From: Sulfolobus acidocaldarius SUSAZ
GTDB lineage: Archaea > Thermoproteota > Thermoprotei_A > Sulfolobales > Sulfolobaceae
DNA length: 64,000 bases
NCBI GenBank assembly: GCA_000508305.1
Contig: CP006977.1
Location: 962,621-1,026,620 of the forward strand
Reading direction: 5' to 3'
Shown here: in pieces, positions 17,523 to 27,616 of the stretch
How positions within the stretch are numbered: the first letter of the stretch is position 1
Layout: the number at the start of each line of letters is the position of its first letter
The notes under the pieces: generated by a model
Databases searched by the model: none
What the model saw: only the letters and a program-made list of their open reading frames with translations
What the model was told of the DNA's origin: nothing
Program-made: the position numbers and the translations under genes

Positions 17523-19510
17523 ATCTCTGAGTAGTTTAGAGGTAAATTATACCCATACTCTGTCCTAGTTATCTGCTTAAGTTCTCTGCTTATTCCCTCT
17601 ATCGTAATCTCACCTCTAAGACCTCTAAGTATTAGGTCATGAAACTCTGAAGGGACATAATCTAATCTCGGATCCATATTGTAGAAATCTTTTATCACAT
17701 TTTCCCTCTTGGATGGATCTATAACAGCCTCCTCAATTTCCCTTTCTAACCATTCTGGGAATGGGAAATTATTCGTTAATGCAACGTAAAGGGATATGGT
17801 AAGCGAATAAACATCGAAATTGTACTCAGCTCTTCCACCGAATCTTTGTAGAGGGTGCGCATAATATGGAGTATAATGTATCACGGGAGTTCCCACTTTC
17901 ACTGAGGAACCTAGGTCGGAAATCTTTGGAGTAATTTTCTCCTCAAGAAGTGCTTGTACAGCTTGTTCACCATACTTCGGTAATTTTCCATTAAGCAATA
18001 TATTGGAGGGCTTTATGTCACAATGCACATATCCGTTTTTATTAACGTGGATAATTGCATCAGCTATTTTGGAAAACATTATTGACACTATCTCTGGCCA
18101 TCTAGAGGAATGTCTCAACGTCGAATATTCATTATTGGTTATAATTTGTCTAAGATCTCCTCCCTCCATATATTCCATCACAATTGCTGGGGGAGAAGAA
18201 TAATAATCGGTGAAATTCTCGTCCACAAAACTTGCAAATATCCTCACTATGTACTTGGAACCCTTAGATATCTCCTGTAATTTTGCAATTTCGTATAACA
18301 TCTCGTCGTACCTAAACTCTTTCTTCACTATCTTCATAGCGAACTTTCTCATGCCCTTCTCTACCAACAAGACATAACCCATTCCTCCACTTCCTATTAC
18401 TTTTTCCACCTTATACCCATAGAGTACATAACCAATCCATGAATTAGGGTCAAACTCATTTTGAGGTGTATATAACTCATAAACCTTGATCTTCCCACAC
18501 GCATCAACTAAACCCTCCCTACAAGCGAAAAAGAATTCCTTCTGCGCCTCCATGGGGGCATTCAGGTACTCCAGAGCAATTCCCTTAAGGTAAGCCGTAG
18601 AAGAGTTTCTCCTAATCTTTTCAGCTTCTTGTATTGTATCTAGAGCCTCCTTGAACAGTTGGTTCTGTATGTAAGCGTTAGCCAGAGATAAAATGTTTGT
18701 GAAGTCTCTTCTTCTCCTTACAGCCTCCTCAAAGTATTTAACAGCTTCCTTATGATTTTTCTTCCTCATGAAATACCAGCCTAACTTTATTGCAGGTGCA
18801 TCATAAGTAGGCAGTATGGACAGAGCCTCGAATAAAGACTTGACATTGTATGTCCTCTCAAACTCATCAATCAACAAATTCACTTTATCCCTTAATCTTT
18901 TCTCTAGTTCTCTGTACTTCTGCTCAGAGAAGAATGAGTATATTTTAAGTGCCTCTAGATATTCCTCTCTTCTCTCATAGCATTCAGCCACAGCTAATGA
19001 TTCCTCAGGATACTTTTTCTCAAGCGAATTGTATAATGTGATTGCCTCATCACATTTATTCATGCCTACAAGGGATATTATTGACCTCCTCACTACCTCT
19101 CCATACTTAGGAAACTCCTTGAGTAAGTATTTCACCAACTCATAATTACCTTTCATTAAATCGAATAACTGGGGTAAGTTAGTTTTCAAAATAGGCTTTC
19201 CGTTTACGAAAACGTAAGTGTTATCCTTCTTTACCTCATCTATCGAGCCGAAATGGATTATCAGAAAATCTTTGGCGTCAAAGACACATGCGTTTAGGTT
19301 CTTTATCTCTTCAACTAGTTTAGCCTCAATTATTTCCTTAACTTTAGATGACTCATGGACTGGTATCGAGGAAAGTTTAGGTTTTCCTTCCCTATACTCT
19401 TTCAGTACATAGCCAATAACATTATCCTTCACCTTGAATTCGCTAGTTCTTATCAACGAACCATTCATGTAAAGGTAATAAACTCCGTCCTTAACGAATG
19501 CTAAATCCAT
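17519..19510 (-). CDS. arnC: Ser/Thr protein kinase with N-terminal TPR-like repeats (ArnC)
   Basis: A 663-residue soluble protein. Residues about 120-340 are helical repeats of TPR type (for example MRKKNHKEAVKYFEEAVRRR). The kinase domain spans about 365-620: glycine loop VIGSGGMGYVLLVEKG, lysine FAMKIV (K393), catalytic loop HCDIKPSN (D498) and metal motif SDLGSS (D532, DLG in place of DFG). Published S. acidocaldarius work names the kinase of this locus ArnC (recalled as Saci_1193); it phosphorylates ArnB and affects archaellum expression. The divergent promoter has a good TATA element about 28 nt before the ATG. Kinase call is certain; the name rests on synteny and recollection. Confidence 0.88.
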   Translation of the reverse strand: MDLAFVKDGVYYLYMNGSLIRTSEFKVKDNVIGYVLKEYREGKPKLSSIPVHESSKVKEIIEAKLVEEIKNLNACVFDAKDFLIIHFGSIDEVKKDNTYVFVNGKPILKTNLPQLFDLMKGNYELVKYLLKEFPKYGEVVRRSIISLVGMNKCDEAITLYNSLEKKYPEESLAVAECYERREEYLEALKIYSFFSEQKYRELEKRLRDKVNLLIDEFERTYNVKSLFEALSILPTYDAPAIKLGWYFMRKKNHKEAVKYFEEAVRRRRDFTNILSLANAYIQNQLFKEALDTIQEAEKIRRNSSTAYLKGIALEYLNAPMEAQKEFFFACREGLVDACGKIKVYELYTPQNEFDPNSWIGYVLYGYKVEKVIGSGGMGYVLLVEKGMRKFAMKIVKKEFRYDEMLYEIAKLQEISKGSKYIVRIFASFVDENFTDYYSSPPAIVMEYMEGGDLRQIITNNEYSTLRHSSRWPEIVSIMFSKIADAIIHVNKNGYVHCDIKPSNILLNGKLPKYGEQAVQALLEEKITPKISDLGSSVKVGTPVIHYTPYYAHPLQRFGGRAEYNFDVYSLTISLYVALTNNFPFPEWLEREIEEAVIDPSKRENVIKDFYNMDPRLDYVPSEFHDLILRGLRGEITIEGISRELKQITRTEYGYNLPLNYSEI

Positions 19511-19693
19511 CCTAATTGTTGGGTATTATCCTAAAACTGTATTTAATAAAACTGTAAATAATACATATCAAATCACTTCGTCTCTGAAATTATGGGTTTA
19601 ACAGATTTGGCTTGACTTGTATTAATAGGGATAAAGCTTATATGGAAGTGATGCGTATGTATATGAAAAAAGTCGACAAATAGGTGATATAAA

Positions 19694-19870
19694 ATGCAAC
19701 AGTACAGAGTTGTTTTCGAAGGGGCGTTCTACAAAATAGTTCAGGACGATATGGCTGAAATATTACTTTTCGAGGGTAAGCCTGTGTCAGCGACTTGCGT
19801 TGAACATGGAACACATAGAGATCTAAATTGTCCCCATATAGAAAGCCTTTTAAAAAAGATTTTTTATTAA
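19694..19870 (+). CDS. Small Cys/His protein, possible zinc binder
   Basis: A 58-residue protein (ATG at 19694, stop at 19868-19870), with a GGTGAT ribosome-binding sequence upstream. The C-terminal half holds C-V-E-H-G-T-H and N-C-P-H-I-E, a spacing that could bind one zinc ion. The N-terminus (YRVVFEGAFYKIVQDDMAEI) looks like a beta strand followed by a helix. It is divergent from arnC and converges with ridA, 1 nt apart. I do not recognise a family; consistent codon use and the ribosome site support it as real. Confidence 0.65.
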   Translation: MQQYRVVFEGAFYKIVQDDMAEILLFEGKPVSATCVEHGTHRDLNCPHIESLLKKIFY

Positions 19871-19871
19871 C

Positions 19872-20249
19872 TTAACCTTTCGAACAAATTACACTTATTT
19901 CTATTAATGAATCTCTGGGTAATTTGGCTACCTGCACAGTGACTCGAGCGGGAGGTTTGTTTAGAAAATATGTTGAGTATACTTCATTAAAGTCATTGAA
20001 CATATTCAAATCTTTTAGGTAAACGTTAGACATTACCACATCTTGTAGAGTGAATCCGGCTGATTCAATTATCGCCTTTAGATTCTCCATCACAGCTTTA
20101 GTCTGTTCTTTTATTCCACCCTTTACAAGTTCGCCTGTCTTTGGGTCTATTGGTATTTGACCTGAAACGAATAGGAAATTTCCTACCTTAATAGCTTGAG
20201 AATATGGACCTATGGGTCTTGGAGCCTTTTCTGTATATATTACATCCAT
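19872..20249 (-). CDS. ridA: RidA family enamine/imine deaminase
   Basis: A 125-residue YjgF/YER057c/UK114 protein that hydrolyses reactive enamines and imines released by PLP enzymes. [20 protein letters not shown] at the N-terminus, [37 protein letters not shown] with the catalytic Arg (in PPARV) are all in place, as is the final glutamate-rich strand. It forms trimers in known members. Its gene lies 41 bp after the four-CBS gene and may share its transcript. Confidence 0.93.
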   Translation of the reverse strand: MDVIYTEKAPRPIGPYSQAIKVGNFLFVSGQIPIDPKTGELVKGGIKEQTKAVMENLKAIIESAGFTLQDVVMSNVYLKDLNMFNDFNEVYSTYFLNKPPARVTVQVAKLPRDSLIEISVICSKG

Positions 20250-20289
20250 AATTTATACTCGATAGAGAGGAATAATATAGTTTTCACTT

Positions 20290-21108
20290 TCAACGAGCTA
20301 GATGTAGCTGGTAGTGAAGGGCTATAATCAGGTCTCTTTCAGTTACAATAGCAGTAGGTACATTATCGTTATCAACAACTATCAATGAACCTATTCTCTC
20401 TAACAACATCTTTGCCGCTGCCTCATTTATAGACTTATTAGGATCTATAGTATGTACATGAGGAGTTTTAATATCCTTTATTTTTTCATAGTAAAATGTA
20501 TCTAAGTTGTTTTTTGAGAGATGTTTCAAGAAGTTCTTAAGTATATCTGCGGCGGTAATTACACCTACTAGTTTACCTTCAGTATCGACTACTGGTAGTC
20601 TCCTAAACCCTCTCTTAACCATTAATTTTGCTCCCTCTACAACAGGCATATCCTCATAAATAGTTGTGACCCTTTTTGTCATAAACTTACTAACCGGATA
20701 AACGTGATCTAGATCCTGAAAAATTAGCATCATCTCCCTTTCCGTCACTATCCCTTTCACCTTTTTCTCCACATCAATCACAGGTAAGGAGCCTAGATTT
20801 CTGGCAACCATTATGGTTAATGCGTCTATCACATCATCATCCTCATAAACATAAGCAGGCTTTGGTGACATCACTTTACTGATTTCCTTATTCAATAATT
20901 CATATAATTGAGCCTGGTTACAAGTTTTCTCACATGCGTCCACAATACATGAAATTAAATCACGAGTTGAAACTATACCCTCAAGACTCTTATCGACAAT
21001 TATGACTCTTCCGATCCCCCTTGTATTAATTCGTTTAAAGGCATCATATAGTTTATCATATAAGCTTAACACTGGAGGATCTTGTAACATTATTGTTTTT
21101 ATTTGCAT
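20290..21108 (-). CDS. Protein with four CBS domains
   Basis: A 272-residue protein made almost wholly of four CBS motifs in two Bateman pairs. Each has the characteristic V-x-D-x-x-x-x-x-G-[IV]-[VI]-T-x-[RA]-[DE] ending: VIIVDKSLEGIVSTRDL, PVIDVEKKVKGIVTEREM, PVVDTEGKLVGVITAADI and VVDNDNVPTAIVTERDL. Such proteins bind adenine nucleotides and sense energy state. The gene lies just downstream of the glycogen-debranching gene on the same strand (23 bp), so it may link nucleotide level to glycogen turnover, which is inference. Confidence 0.88.
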   Translation of the reverse strand: MQIKTIMLQDPPVLSLYDKLYDAFKRINTRGIGRVIIVDKSLEGIVSTRDLISCIVDACEKTCNQAQLYELLNKEISKVMSPKPAYVYEDDDVIDALTIMVARNLGSLPVIDVEKKVKGIVTEREMMLIFQDLDHVYPVSKFMTKRVTTIYEDMPVVEGAKLMVKRGFRRLPVVDTEGKLVGVITAADILKNFLKHLSKNNLDTFYYEKIKDIKTPHVHTIDPNKSINEAAAKMLLERIGSLIVVDNDNVPTAIVTERDLIIALHYQLHLAR

Positions 21109-21131
21109 TATAATAAATTATGATTCACCTT

Positions 21132-22964
21132 TTATAAAGATATGAGTTTATTCATGGCTCTGTATACCTCAGCTACACTCCAAGCTTGAGCAATAGCTCC
21201 TCCGTTGGAATAAGGTGGAACGTCCTCAAATAACTCAGGGATAAAACCATTGTGCAGCTTCGCATATTCCAACAAAGGTTTGAAAGTATCCAATAGAAGT
21301 TTAGATCTCACTATATCAGTCTCATACCTCAGCTTAGCATCGACATAAGCTCCTATTAACCATGGCCACACTAGACCATTATGATAAGCTTCATCCCTTT
21401 TTGCTCTTTCTCCTCTATAAACTGGTTTATATTTAGGGTCTTTAGACGATAGTGTACTTAACCCGTATGATCTTAAAAGCTCCTTTTCTATGGTTACCAT
21501 TACACTCTTTCCCTTTTCAATAGGCAATATATTAAATGGAAGGGATATGGCGAAAATCTGGTTAGGTCTTATTGTGTTATCCGGTGTAAATGAGGGAGTA
21601 AGGTAATCATAAAGACCCCAATTTGTGACAAACCTCTCCATGAAGGACCTTTTGACCTTTTCGGCAACTTCCCTATACAGTGAGCTTGAGTCCCCCAAGA
21701 TCTTAGAGAAATAATCAAGTATCATCAATGCATTGTACCACAAGGCATTGATCTCAACAGCTGCTCCCTCTCTGGGGGTTACAATTCTACCATTATAGCT
21801 GGCATCCATCCACGTTCTTGGCGCACCCCTGTGAAATAGAATTTCCCCCATTGTATATACAATTCCGTTCCCCTTCATATAGGACTCAACGATATCCTGA
21901 AGTATCGGGTAAATCTTTCTTATAAACTGAGTATCACGGGAATAACTGTACAGTTTATATATCGCATTGATCGCCCATAAGCTCACGTCAACCCCGAGGT
22001 AAATCGGTTCTCCGGATGGGGTAATATGATTAGGCAAGAGACCCTTATTATTGTATTGTAGGTATCTATTAATTATTTCCTTTGCTTGATCGTATAGTCC
22101 CTGTAATAGTAGTATTCCCTCAAGAGATATGAATGTATCTCTACCCCATTCATCAAACCAATGGTATCCTGTTACTATGGAATAGCCCTCATGACCCTTT
22201 ACAAGAAAGTTTAATGATGACTCCCCGAGCAATTTAATAATGTCTGAAGGAGTCTCCTTGATCTCAGACTTATCGAAAGAATTATGGTATGCATGGATTG
22301 TCAGTTCATTCTTTTCACTTGTTAAGAAAAATGGATTGTATAGGTTCTCCTTGCTATTATTCCCTAATTCATAGTCTATTACGTAAAAGAAGTCATAGTA
22401 TGAGTAACCAGTGTTGGTAAGTTTAAACTTATTTTCCACGACGAAATTTAGAGCTAACGACCCATCGTATCTGTAAAGGCTGACCAAATTATCCTTTACT
22501 TTTTGCGTGAATATAAGGTTCTCAGGCTGAGAGACTAGGTGATGACTCCTAAATGTCATCAGCGGATAGACCTTTATTGAACCATCTGTAGCCTTATATT
22601 TTATTGTTACACCATTGGTACCTTGGCTTGCGATGAGTAGCTTTTCAACAATAATTCCGTTAACATCGTAAATCCACTTTACGTAATTTCTCCCCCAATG
22701 GAAGTGCTTAAGATATTTATAACCATCAGGATAATAGGCATTAGAATAATGATTTGTTGAGAGCGGAAAGTCCTCTCTATTTAAAACTAGAAAGTCCTCA
22801 AATTTTGAGAGAATTAAATATCTCTTATGTGGAGGATTAAGAGGGACTACTAGATAACCATGGTAGGTTCTTGAGTTAATACCACATATCGTCGAAGAAG
22901 AATACCCGCCAGTGCCAAAAGTCAGCAACCACTCTTTTCTCTCGCATTCTTCGGGTGTATGCAT
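21132..22964 (-). CDS. Glycogen debranching enzyme (amylo-alpha-1,6-glucosidase type)
   Basis: A 610-residue protein. The N-terminal domain (about 1-220) begins EWLLTFGTGGYSSSTICGIN, then SRTYHGYLVVPL, the archaeal/bacterial GDE signature. The C-terminal (alpha/alpha)6 barrel contains WFDEWGRDTFISLEGILLLQ, GAPRTWMDASYNGRIVTPRE and GLVWPWLIGAY, ending PPYSNGGAIAQAWSVAEVYR. These match the GH133/GDE_C catalytic region that removes alpha-1,6 branches from glycogen. It belongs to the glycogen gene block (glucoamylase, nucleotidyltransferase, GH57, glycogen synthase). A 173-bp gap separates it from the glucoamylase gene. Confidence 0.9.
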   Translation of the reverse strand: MHTPEECERKEWLLTFGTGGYSSSTICGINSRTYHGYLVVPLNPPHKRYLILSKFEDFLVLNREDFPLSTNHYSNAYYPDGYKYLKHFHWGRNYVKWIYDVNGIIVEKLLIASQGTNGVTIKYKATDGSIKVYPLMTFRSHHLVSQPENLIFTQKVKDNLVSLYRYDGSLALNFVVENKFKLTNTGYSYYDFFYVIDYELGNNSKENLYNPFFLTSEKNELTIHAYHNSFDKSEIKETPSDIIKLLGESSLNFLVKGHEGYSIVTGYHWFDEWGRDTFISLEGILLLQGLYDQAKEIINRYLQYNNKGLLPNHITPSGEPIYLGVDVSLWAINAIYKLYSYSRDTQFIRKIYPILQDIVESYMKGNGIVYTMGEILFHRGAPRTWMDASYNGRIVTPREGAAVEINALWYNALMILDYFSKILGDSSSLYREVAEKVKRSFMERFVTNWGLYDYLTPSFTPDNTIRPNQIFAISLPFNILPIEKGKSVMVTIEKELLRSYGLSTLSSKDPKYKPVYRGERAKRDEAYHNGLVWPWLIGAYVDAKLRYETDIVRSKLLLDTFKPLLEYAKLHNGFIPELFEDVPPYSNGGAIAQAWSVAEVYRAMNKLISL

Positions 22965-23137
22965 TCATATCGAGATTAGAATGAGTAGTAATTAAAACTA
23001 TTTACTTAGATTTCTGTGATTCTATACACAGTGTATAAAAACGTACTTATTCAGTGAAATGTTAAACTGTTGAGATGGTAATGATTTGTTTACGGGATGA
23101 GGCTTAAGATCATTACATGGACTCTTAGTTAGTCTTA

Positions 23138-24991
23138 TCAAATTGCTTCTTTCATCTGATGAGATGCAATGACCAATTCGGAATGAGACCAGACCAATGG
23201 TAAGACAGACGTGCTTTGAAGATTATCAGGATCAACTTGTTCAGGAAGTAGACCAGTAGGAACGGCTCTATCTAAAACCCAACTTATGTACTCATTAGCT
23301 TTCTGAACATTGCCCACTCTTAAATAATACTCTGCTACCCAAAGAGTAGTTATTAACCATGGATTTGGTCTACTCTTATTTCTCCTATATGTATCACCTT
23401 CATATCTTATAATACCGCCATTGACCTTTAACGCAGACTCAATTGCATTGATAGTTGATACCATTATTGGGTCTTTAGGATCAATAACGCTGAAGAAAAA
23501 TGGAGAATACATACTGGCATCAATCGTAGTATCCACATTTCCGTTCTCATCCAATCGTCTAATAAATCTCCCATTATATGTCATCTTCCTCAAGATCATA
23601 CTTTTCATGTACTCTGCGATCGAAACCATGTCACTTGCCATTACCTCATCTCCCATGTCATAAACTAGTTTAGACGCCTCAGTTAACGCGCCATACACAG
23701 TTGACACTGTATATATATGAATGCCGTAACGTTCCTCCCAGAGGTCAAAACTAGGTTTAGGCAGACCGTCTTCTATGAATTTCATCAGAAACTTTAAGGC
23801 TGGCTTGATGAAACTTCTGTATATTTCTACTAGCTCATCAATGTCTTTATAAATCCTGTAATGATTTGCTATAGCCCACACCTCTAGTGCGGTCTCATCT
23901 TCCTGAATTGGGAGTATTCTTTTTCCTTTGTAAATCCAAGGATGCCAAGAGCTAGCTAGTGTTGAATCAGGATTATATTTGTGGTAAAGAAAACCCTCTT
24001 CACTGATAAGTTTAGATATGAATTTATAGTGTTTTAAGGCAAGTTCTCCATAACCTGCAATATCTAAAGCGTAGGCTGAGATAGCCGAGTCCCTTGGCCA
24101 ACAGTAGGTGTAAGCGTCACCATAAATTCCCATGAAGGAATAGTCTGAGGATGCAATTATAGATCCGTTTTCATTCATGTGGTCTCTTATAGTCAGCAGG
24201 CTAATTTTATATAGATCATTCATCTTTTGTAAGCTAAATTTCCTTTCTGACTTCAACAACCAGTTGGACCAAAATGAATGATTGGCAACGAATGAGGATT
24301 CTATCTCAGTGGAATTTGCCCTTCTCAATAAGGTTTTTATCTCTGATAGACTTCTACCAAAGGCTAAGGCTAAATATGCCTTCTCACTGTTGGAAGGGTT
24401 GATTTCAAGCTCTAATGCTAAGGCCGACTGTACATCCCCATTTTCTATTGGTCGATTGCTAAGATAACCACGTCTTATCTCGTCCGCGATCTCCTCCTTG
24501 CCTACTGAGTATTCTTGCATGTCTTTCAGAATACTAAATAGTTCAATACCGATGTATCGTCTAGACTTGTAATGAACAATGGAGTTCGTCTCAGGTTCTA
24601 TGAATGCTGTATCGCCAAAGGGAGTTGAGTAAAGATCTAGATCGAAATTAAATATCAACTTAATTTTTAATGGTGAGTCAGTTGTGTTATAAACTTTTAA
24701 TATCCTATAGTACAATGGCGCATAAATATCTGAAAAATCATATGCTAATAATCGTATATCTGAATTTATAGATGCATTTATTTCTGCAATGTTCGTATTG
24801 TGGAAGTAATTTAGTGATACTCGCCACTCCTCATCAGGAATTAATTTTCCCTGCGTGAAAATGTATTGTCTAACTGGTTTCCCATTAGTGTGGTTTTCCA
24901 TTCCAGCATGTGGGTAGTAAATATCTATTATTCTCCCTAGCTGATCCAAATTAATCAATGTCCGTTCGTTACCAATACTGACGTATCTCAT
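23138..24991 (-). CDS. GH15 glucoamylase-type glycoside hydrolase
   Basis: A 617-residue GH15 enzyme with the N-terminal beta-sandwich ([20 protein letters not shown]) and the (alpha/alpha)6 barrel. Catalytic-region motifs are visible: [31 protein letters not shown] with the presumed general-acid Glu, and GLLPEQVDP with the presumed base Glu. No signal peptide is seen, so it likely acts on intracellular glycogen or maltodextrin; archaeal GH15 members also include trehalases, so substrate should be treated with care. The ATG overlaps the TGA of the nucleotidyltransferase gene (4 nt), showing cotranscription. Confidence 0.88.
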   Translation of the reverse strand: MRYVSIGNERTLINLDQLGRIIDIYYPHAGMENHTNGKPVRQYIFTQGKLIPDEEWRVSLNYFHNTNIAEINASINSDIRLLAYDFSDIYAPLYYRILKVYNTTDSPLKIKLIFNFDLDLYSTPFGDTAFIEPETNSIVHYKSRRYIGIELFSILKDMQEYSVGKEEIADEIRRGYLSNRPIENGDVQSALALELEINPSNSEKAYLALAFGRSLSEIKTLLRRANSTEIESSFVANHSFWSNWLLKSERKFSLQKMNDLYKISLLTIRDHMNENGSIIASSDYSFMGIYGDAYTYCWPRDSAISAYALDIAGYGELALKHYKFISKLISEEGFLYHKYNPDSTLASSWHPWIYKGKRILPIQEDETALEVWAIANHYRIYKDIDELVEIYRSFIKPALKFLMKFIEDGLPKPSFDLWEERYGIHIYTVSTVYGALTEASKLVYDMGDEVMASDMVSIAEYMKSMILRKMTYNGRFIRRLDENGNVDTTIDASMYSPFFFSVIDPKDPIMVSTINAIESALKVNGGIIRYEGDTYRRNKSRPNPWLITTLWVAEYYLRVGNVQKANEYISWVLDRAVPTGLLPEQVDPDNLQSTSVLPLVWSHSELVIASHQMKEAI

Positions 24992-26241
24992 GTGAGTATC
25001 GTATCATATAGCTTACTATCCGCATTAATAACCTTATGTGGATAAATCTTTGAGTTCACTATTTCTGTTCCTTCATCCACTACTGCACCATCAGCTATTA
25101 CACTATTTACTACCACTGTTGGCTTTTTAGGTGAAGATCTAATCTCTACATGTCTACCCACTATTGATCTTTCAACAATTGCGTTATCTCCAATATATAC
25201 TCTGTCCATAACAGCACTCTTTATTACCTTAACCCTTCTACCGATTATTGTAAAATTATCTATTGATGATTCCTCTATATAAGTATCCTTACCTATCTGA
25301 CAGTGCCTGCCAATTAAGATATTTCCCTCAAGTTTCAATTCCCCGTTCCTATACATCCTTTTAATTTTGGCTCTCCTTTTTCTCGAGTCGTAACTAGTAC
25401 CTTGTACAAATATTCTCCTATTGCTTACGATTCTTACCCCATGGACATCCCTTTCATCCAATTCCCTAAGTAAAGTATAAACTGCATCTAGGTATCTACC
25501 AGGTGTTCCAACGTCAAACCATAAACCATCCATCTTATACGCGTATACAGGATAACCTTTTCTTATTAAATAAGGTATGATATCCTTGCCAAAGTCCATC
25601 TTACCCATTTCATACATCTCTCTGACCTCCTCGCTCTCGAATATTTTCCTGATTTCTGCGCTCAATACATATATTCCTGTGTTAACCAGATTTGATGGAG
25701 CCTCCTCTCTCCTTGGCTTCTCAACGAATCTCCTTATCTTGTTATCACTCTCCAATTCCGCAACACCAAACTCCTCAACATTTTCCATAGGTTTGATCAC
25801 TATTGTCATCATTGCTCTCTTTTCTTCATGATATTCTAATAATTTCTTAACGTCCAATTTGAAGAGATTATCGCCCTGTACAACAAGCACAGGATCATTG
25901 ATATTATAGTATTCCATGTTTATCCTTACAGAGTCAGCATTCCCTATACTATCTACTCTTGGTTGGTATTTGAAGTGTACTCTAGGTTTTATATGATACC
26001 TAGCTGAGAAACCTATGCCTTCCTGATAAATGTCAAATAAAGATCTATAGTTTACGTACCCTCTCACTCCAAAGATTATTTCTTTAATACCCTGTCTGGC
26101 TAACTCAATCAAGGTATATTCAATCAGTGGTCTATTCAGAAGCCTCACTGTAGCTTTCGATGTTTCAATAGTTAATGGTCTTAGCCTAGTAGCCTCACCG
26201 CCAATTGGTATAATCACTTTTATATCTTCTATTCTAGTCAT
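24988..26241 (-). CDS. Sugar-phosphate nucleotidyltransferase with left-handed beta-helix
   Basis: A 417-residue NDP-sugar pyrophosphorylase. The N-terminal Rossmann-type domain has [14 protein letters not shown] (GlmU/RmlA-type G-G-x-x-x-R-L-x-P-L-T), [11 protein letters not shown] and [15 protein letters not shown]. From about residue 300 a hexapeptide-repeat beta-helix follows ([20 protein letters not shown], then [13 protein letters not shown]). In this cluster it is the likely source of ADP- or UDP-glucose for glycogen synthase. It diverges from the GH57 gene across only 40 bp and overlaps the glucoamylase start. Confidence 0.88.
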   Translation of the reverse strand: MTRIEDIKVIIPIGGEATRLRPLTIETSKATVRLLNRPLIEYTLIELARQGIKEIIFGVRGYVNYRSLFDIYQEGIGFSARYHIKPRVHFKYQPRVDSIGNADSVRINMEYYNINDPVLVVQGDNLFKLDVKKLLEYHEEKRAMMTIVIKPMENVEEFGVAELESDNKIRRFVEKPRREEAPSNLVNTGIYVLSAEIRKIFESEEVREMYEMGKMDFGKDIIPYLIRKGYPVYAYKMDGLWFDVGTPGRYLDAVYTLLRELDERDVHGVRIVSNRRIFVQGTSYDSRKRRAKIKRMYRNGELKLEGNILIGRHCQIGKDTYIEESSIDNFTIIGRRVKVIKSAVMDRVYIGDNAIVERSIVGRHVEIRSSPKKPTVVVNSVIADGAVVDEGTEIVNSKIYPHKVINADSKLYDTILT

Positions 26242-26281
26242 CAGTAATAGTTTTTACTTATGAGACTATAAATATTCCCAT
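26242..26281. promoter_or_regulatory. 40-bp divergent promoter of the two glycogen operons
   Basis: Only 40 bp separate the start codons of the nucleotidyltransferase (minus) and GH57 (plus) genes. The box CTATAAATATT at about 26266-26276 reads as a TATA element for the minus gene, about 30 nt before its ATG. The only TATA-like element for the plus gene is the weaker TTTTTACTTA at about 26250-26259. Two promoters must overlap, so initiation in the two directions may be mutually exclusive. Confidence 0.5.
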
Positions 26282-27616
26282 ATGAGAAATGTCATCTTAG
26301 GGTTCGAAGTTCACCAACCCTTTAGAATAAAAGGAAGCTACTTTTGGAACCCACAATTTAGAGATAATCCGATCGAAAAATATTTTGATAACCAGTTAAA
26401 TAGGGATGTATTTCTTAGAGCTAAGCAAAAATGCTATATACCTGCAACTAAAATAATTCTAGATGAAATTGAGAGAGGAGAAAATGAAGGATACGACGTC
26501 AAGGTATTCTATTCGATATCAGGAACCTTCATGGAGCAGGCAGAAAAGTGGGGAAGAGAAGTAATAGACTTACTTCAACAACTCTCATATACAAAGAAGG
26601 TGGAGTTTTTATCTCAAACCTATTACCACTCGATAACAGGTTTGTGGGATGACTTAGATGAATGGAAAGAACAAGTTAAACAGCACTCAGAGTTAATAAA
26701 GGAATACTTTAATCAAACACCGACAACTTTTGAGAACACTGAACTACTAGTTACTCCCAGAATATTAAAGGAAGTTGAGAACTTAGGTTTCAAATCAATT
26801 ATAATGGAAGGAAAAGAGAGCGTACTGAACGGTAGATCACCAAATTATGTCTACAGAATAAAGAACAGTAAATTAGTAGGCTTACTGAGAAACTATAGGC
26901 TAAGTGATGATATTGCCTTCAGGTTTTCGAACAGGAATTGGGACCAATACCCACTAACTGCACAAAAACTCTCTGACTGGTTACTGTGGTCAGAGGGTGA
27001 TGTTGGATTAATCTTCGTTGATTATGAAACATTTGGGGAGCATCATTGGCCTGAAAGTGGAATCCTAGACTTCTTGAGGTGGTTACCAAGAGAACTTTCA
27101 AGAAGGGAAATAAAAATGAGATTGCCTAAAGAGGTATATGATAGGGCTGTTCAAGAGATAGAAATAACTCAAACATCATCTTGGGCTGATATAAACAAGG
27201 ATGAATCAAGTTGGTTAGGAAATATAATGCAATGGGCTTATGATGAAATGGTCAGAAGAACCGAAATGTTGGCAAAAGAGTTGGGTAAAGAGTATCTTAA
27301 AGCCTGGAAGTATTTCACAACTAGTGATCATTATTATTACCTGTTTTTAGGTAGTAGTAGCCCAGCAGAGGTCCACTCATATTTTAGCTCCTTTAACTCA
27401 CCCATTGATGCTTTCATAAACGAGATTTACGCTATCTCAATGTTTCAAGAGGAAATGAGAAAGAAGTTAAAGATAGAAAATGAACCGTTTATATTTTACA
27501 AGGGTTTGAAGAGAGGTAAGGAAGTTTGGACGATAGACCAGTATAAGGAGCTAATAAAACAAAAGCCAGAATATAAAGACTTCGAAAAGTATATTCAAGA
27601 GTGGATTAAGCAATGA
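26282..27616 (+). CDS. GH57 alpha-amylase-type glycoside hydrolase
   Basis: A 444-residue GH57 enzyme. Conserved regions are visible: EVHQPFRIKGS (region 1, His), EFLSQTYYHSITGLW (region 2), TFENTELLVTP (region 3, catalytic Glu in the FEN-T-E segment), VDYETFGEHHWPESGI with the DYETFGEHH block (region 4, catalytic Asp) and later QTSSWADINKDESSWLGN. It lacks a signal peptide and probably acts on cytoplasmic alpha-glucan. It overlaps the glycogen synthase gene by 4 nt, so the two enzymes are made together. Confidence 0.9.
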   Translation: MRNVILGFEVHQPFRIKGSYFWNPQFRDNPIEKYFDNQLNRDVFLRAKQKCYIPATKIILDEIERGENEGYDVKVFYSISGTFMEQAEKWGREVIDLLQQLSYTKKVEFLSQTYYHSITGLWDDLDEWKEQVKQHSELIKEYFNQTPTTFENTELLVTPRILKEVENLGFKSIIMEGKESVLNGRSPNYVYRIKNSKLVGLLRNYRLSDDIAFRFSNRNWDQYPLTAQKLSDWLLWSEGDVGLIFVDYETFGEHHWPESGILDFLRWLPRELSRREIKMRLPKEVYDRAVQEIEITQTSSWADINKDESSWLGNIMQWAYDEMVRRTEMLAKELGKEYLKAWKYFTTSDHYYYLFLGSSSPAEVHSYFSSFNSPIDAFINEIYAISMFQEEMRKKLKIENEPFIFYKGLKRGKEVWTIDQYKELIKQKPEYKDFEKYIQEWIKQ

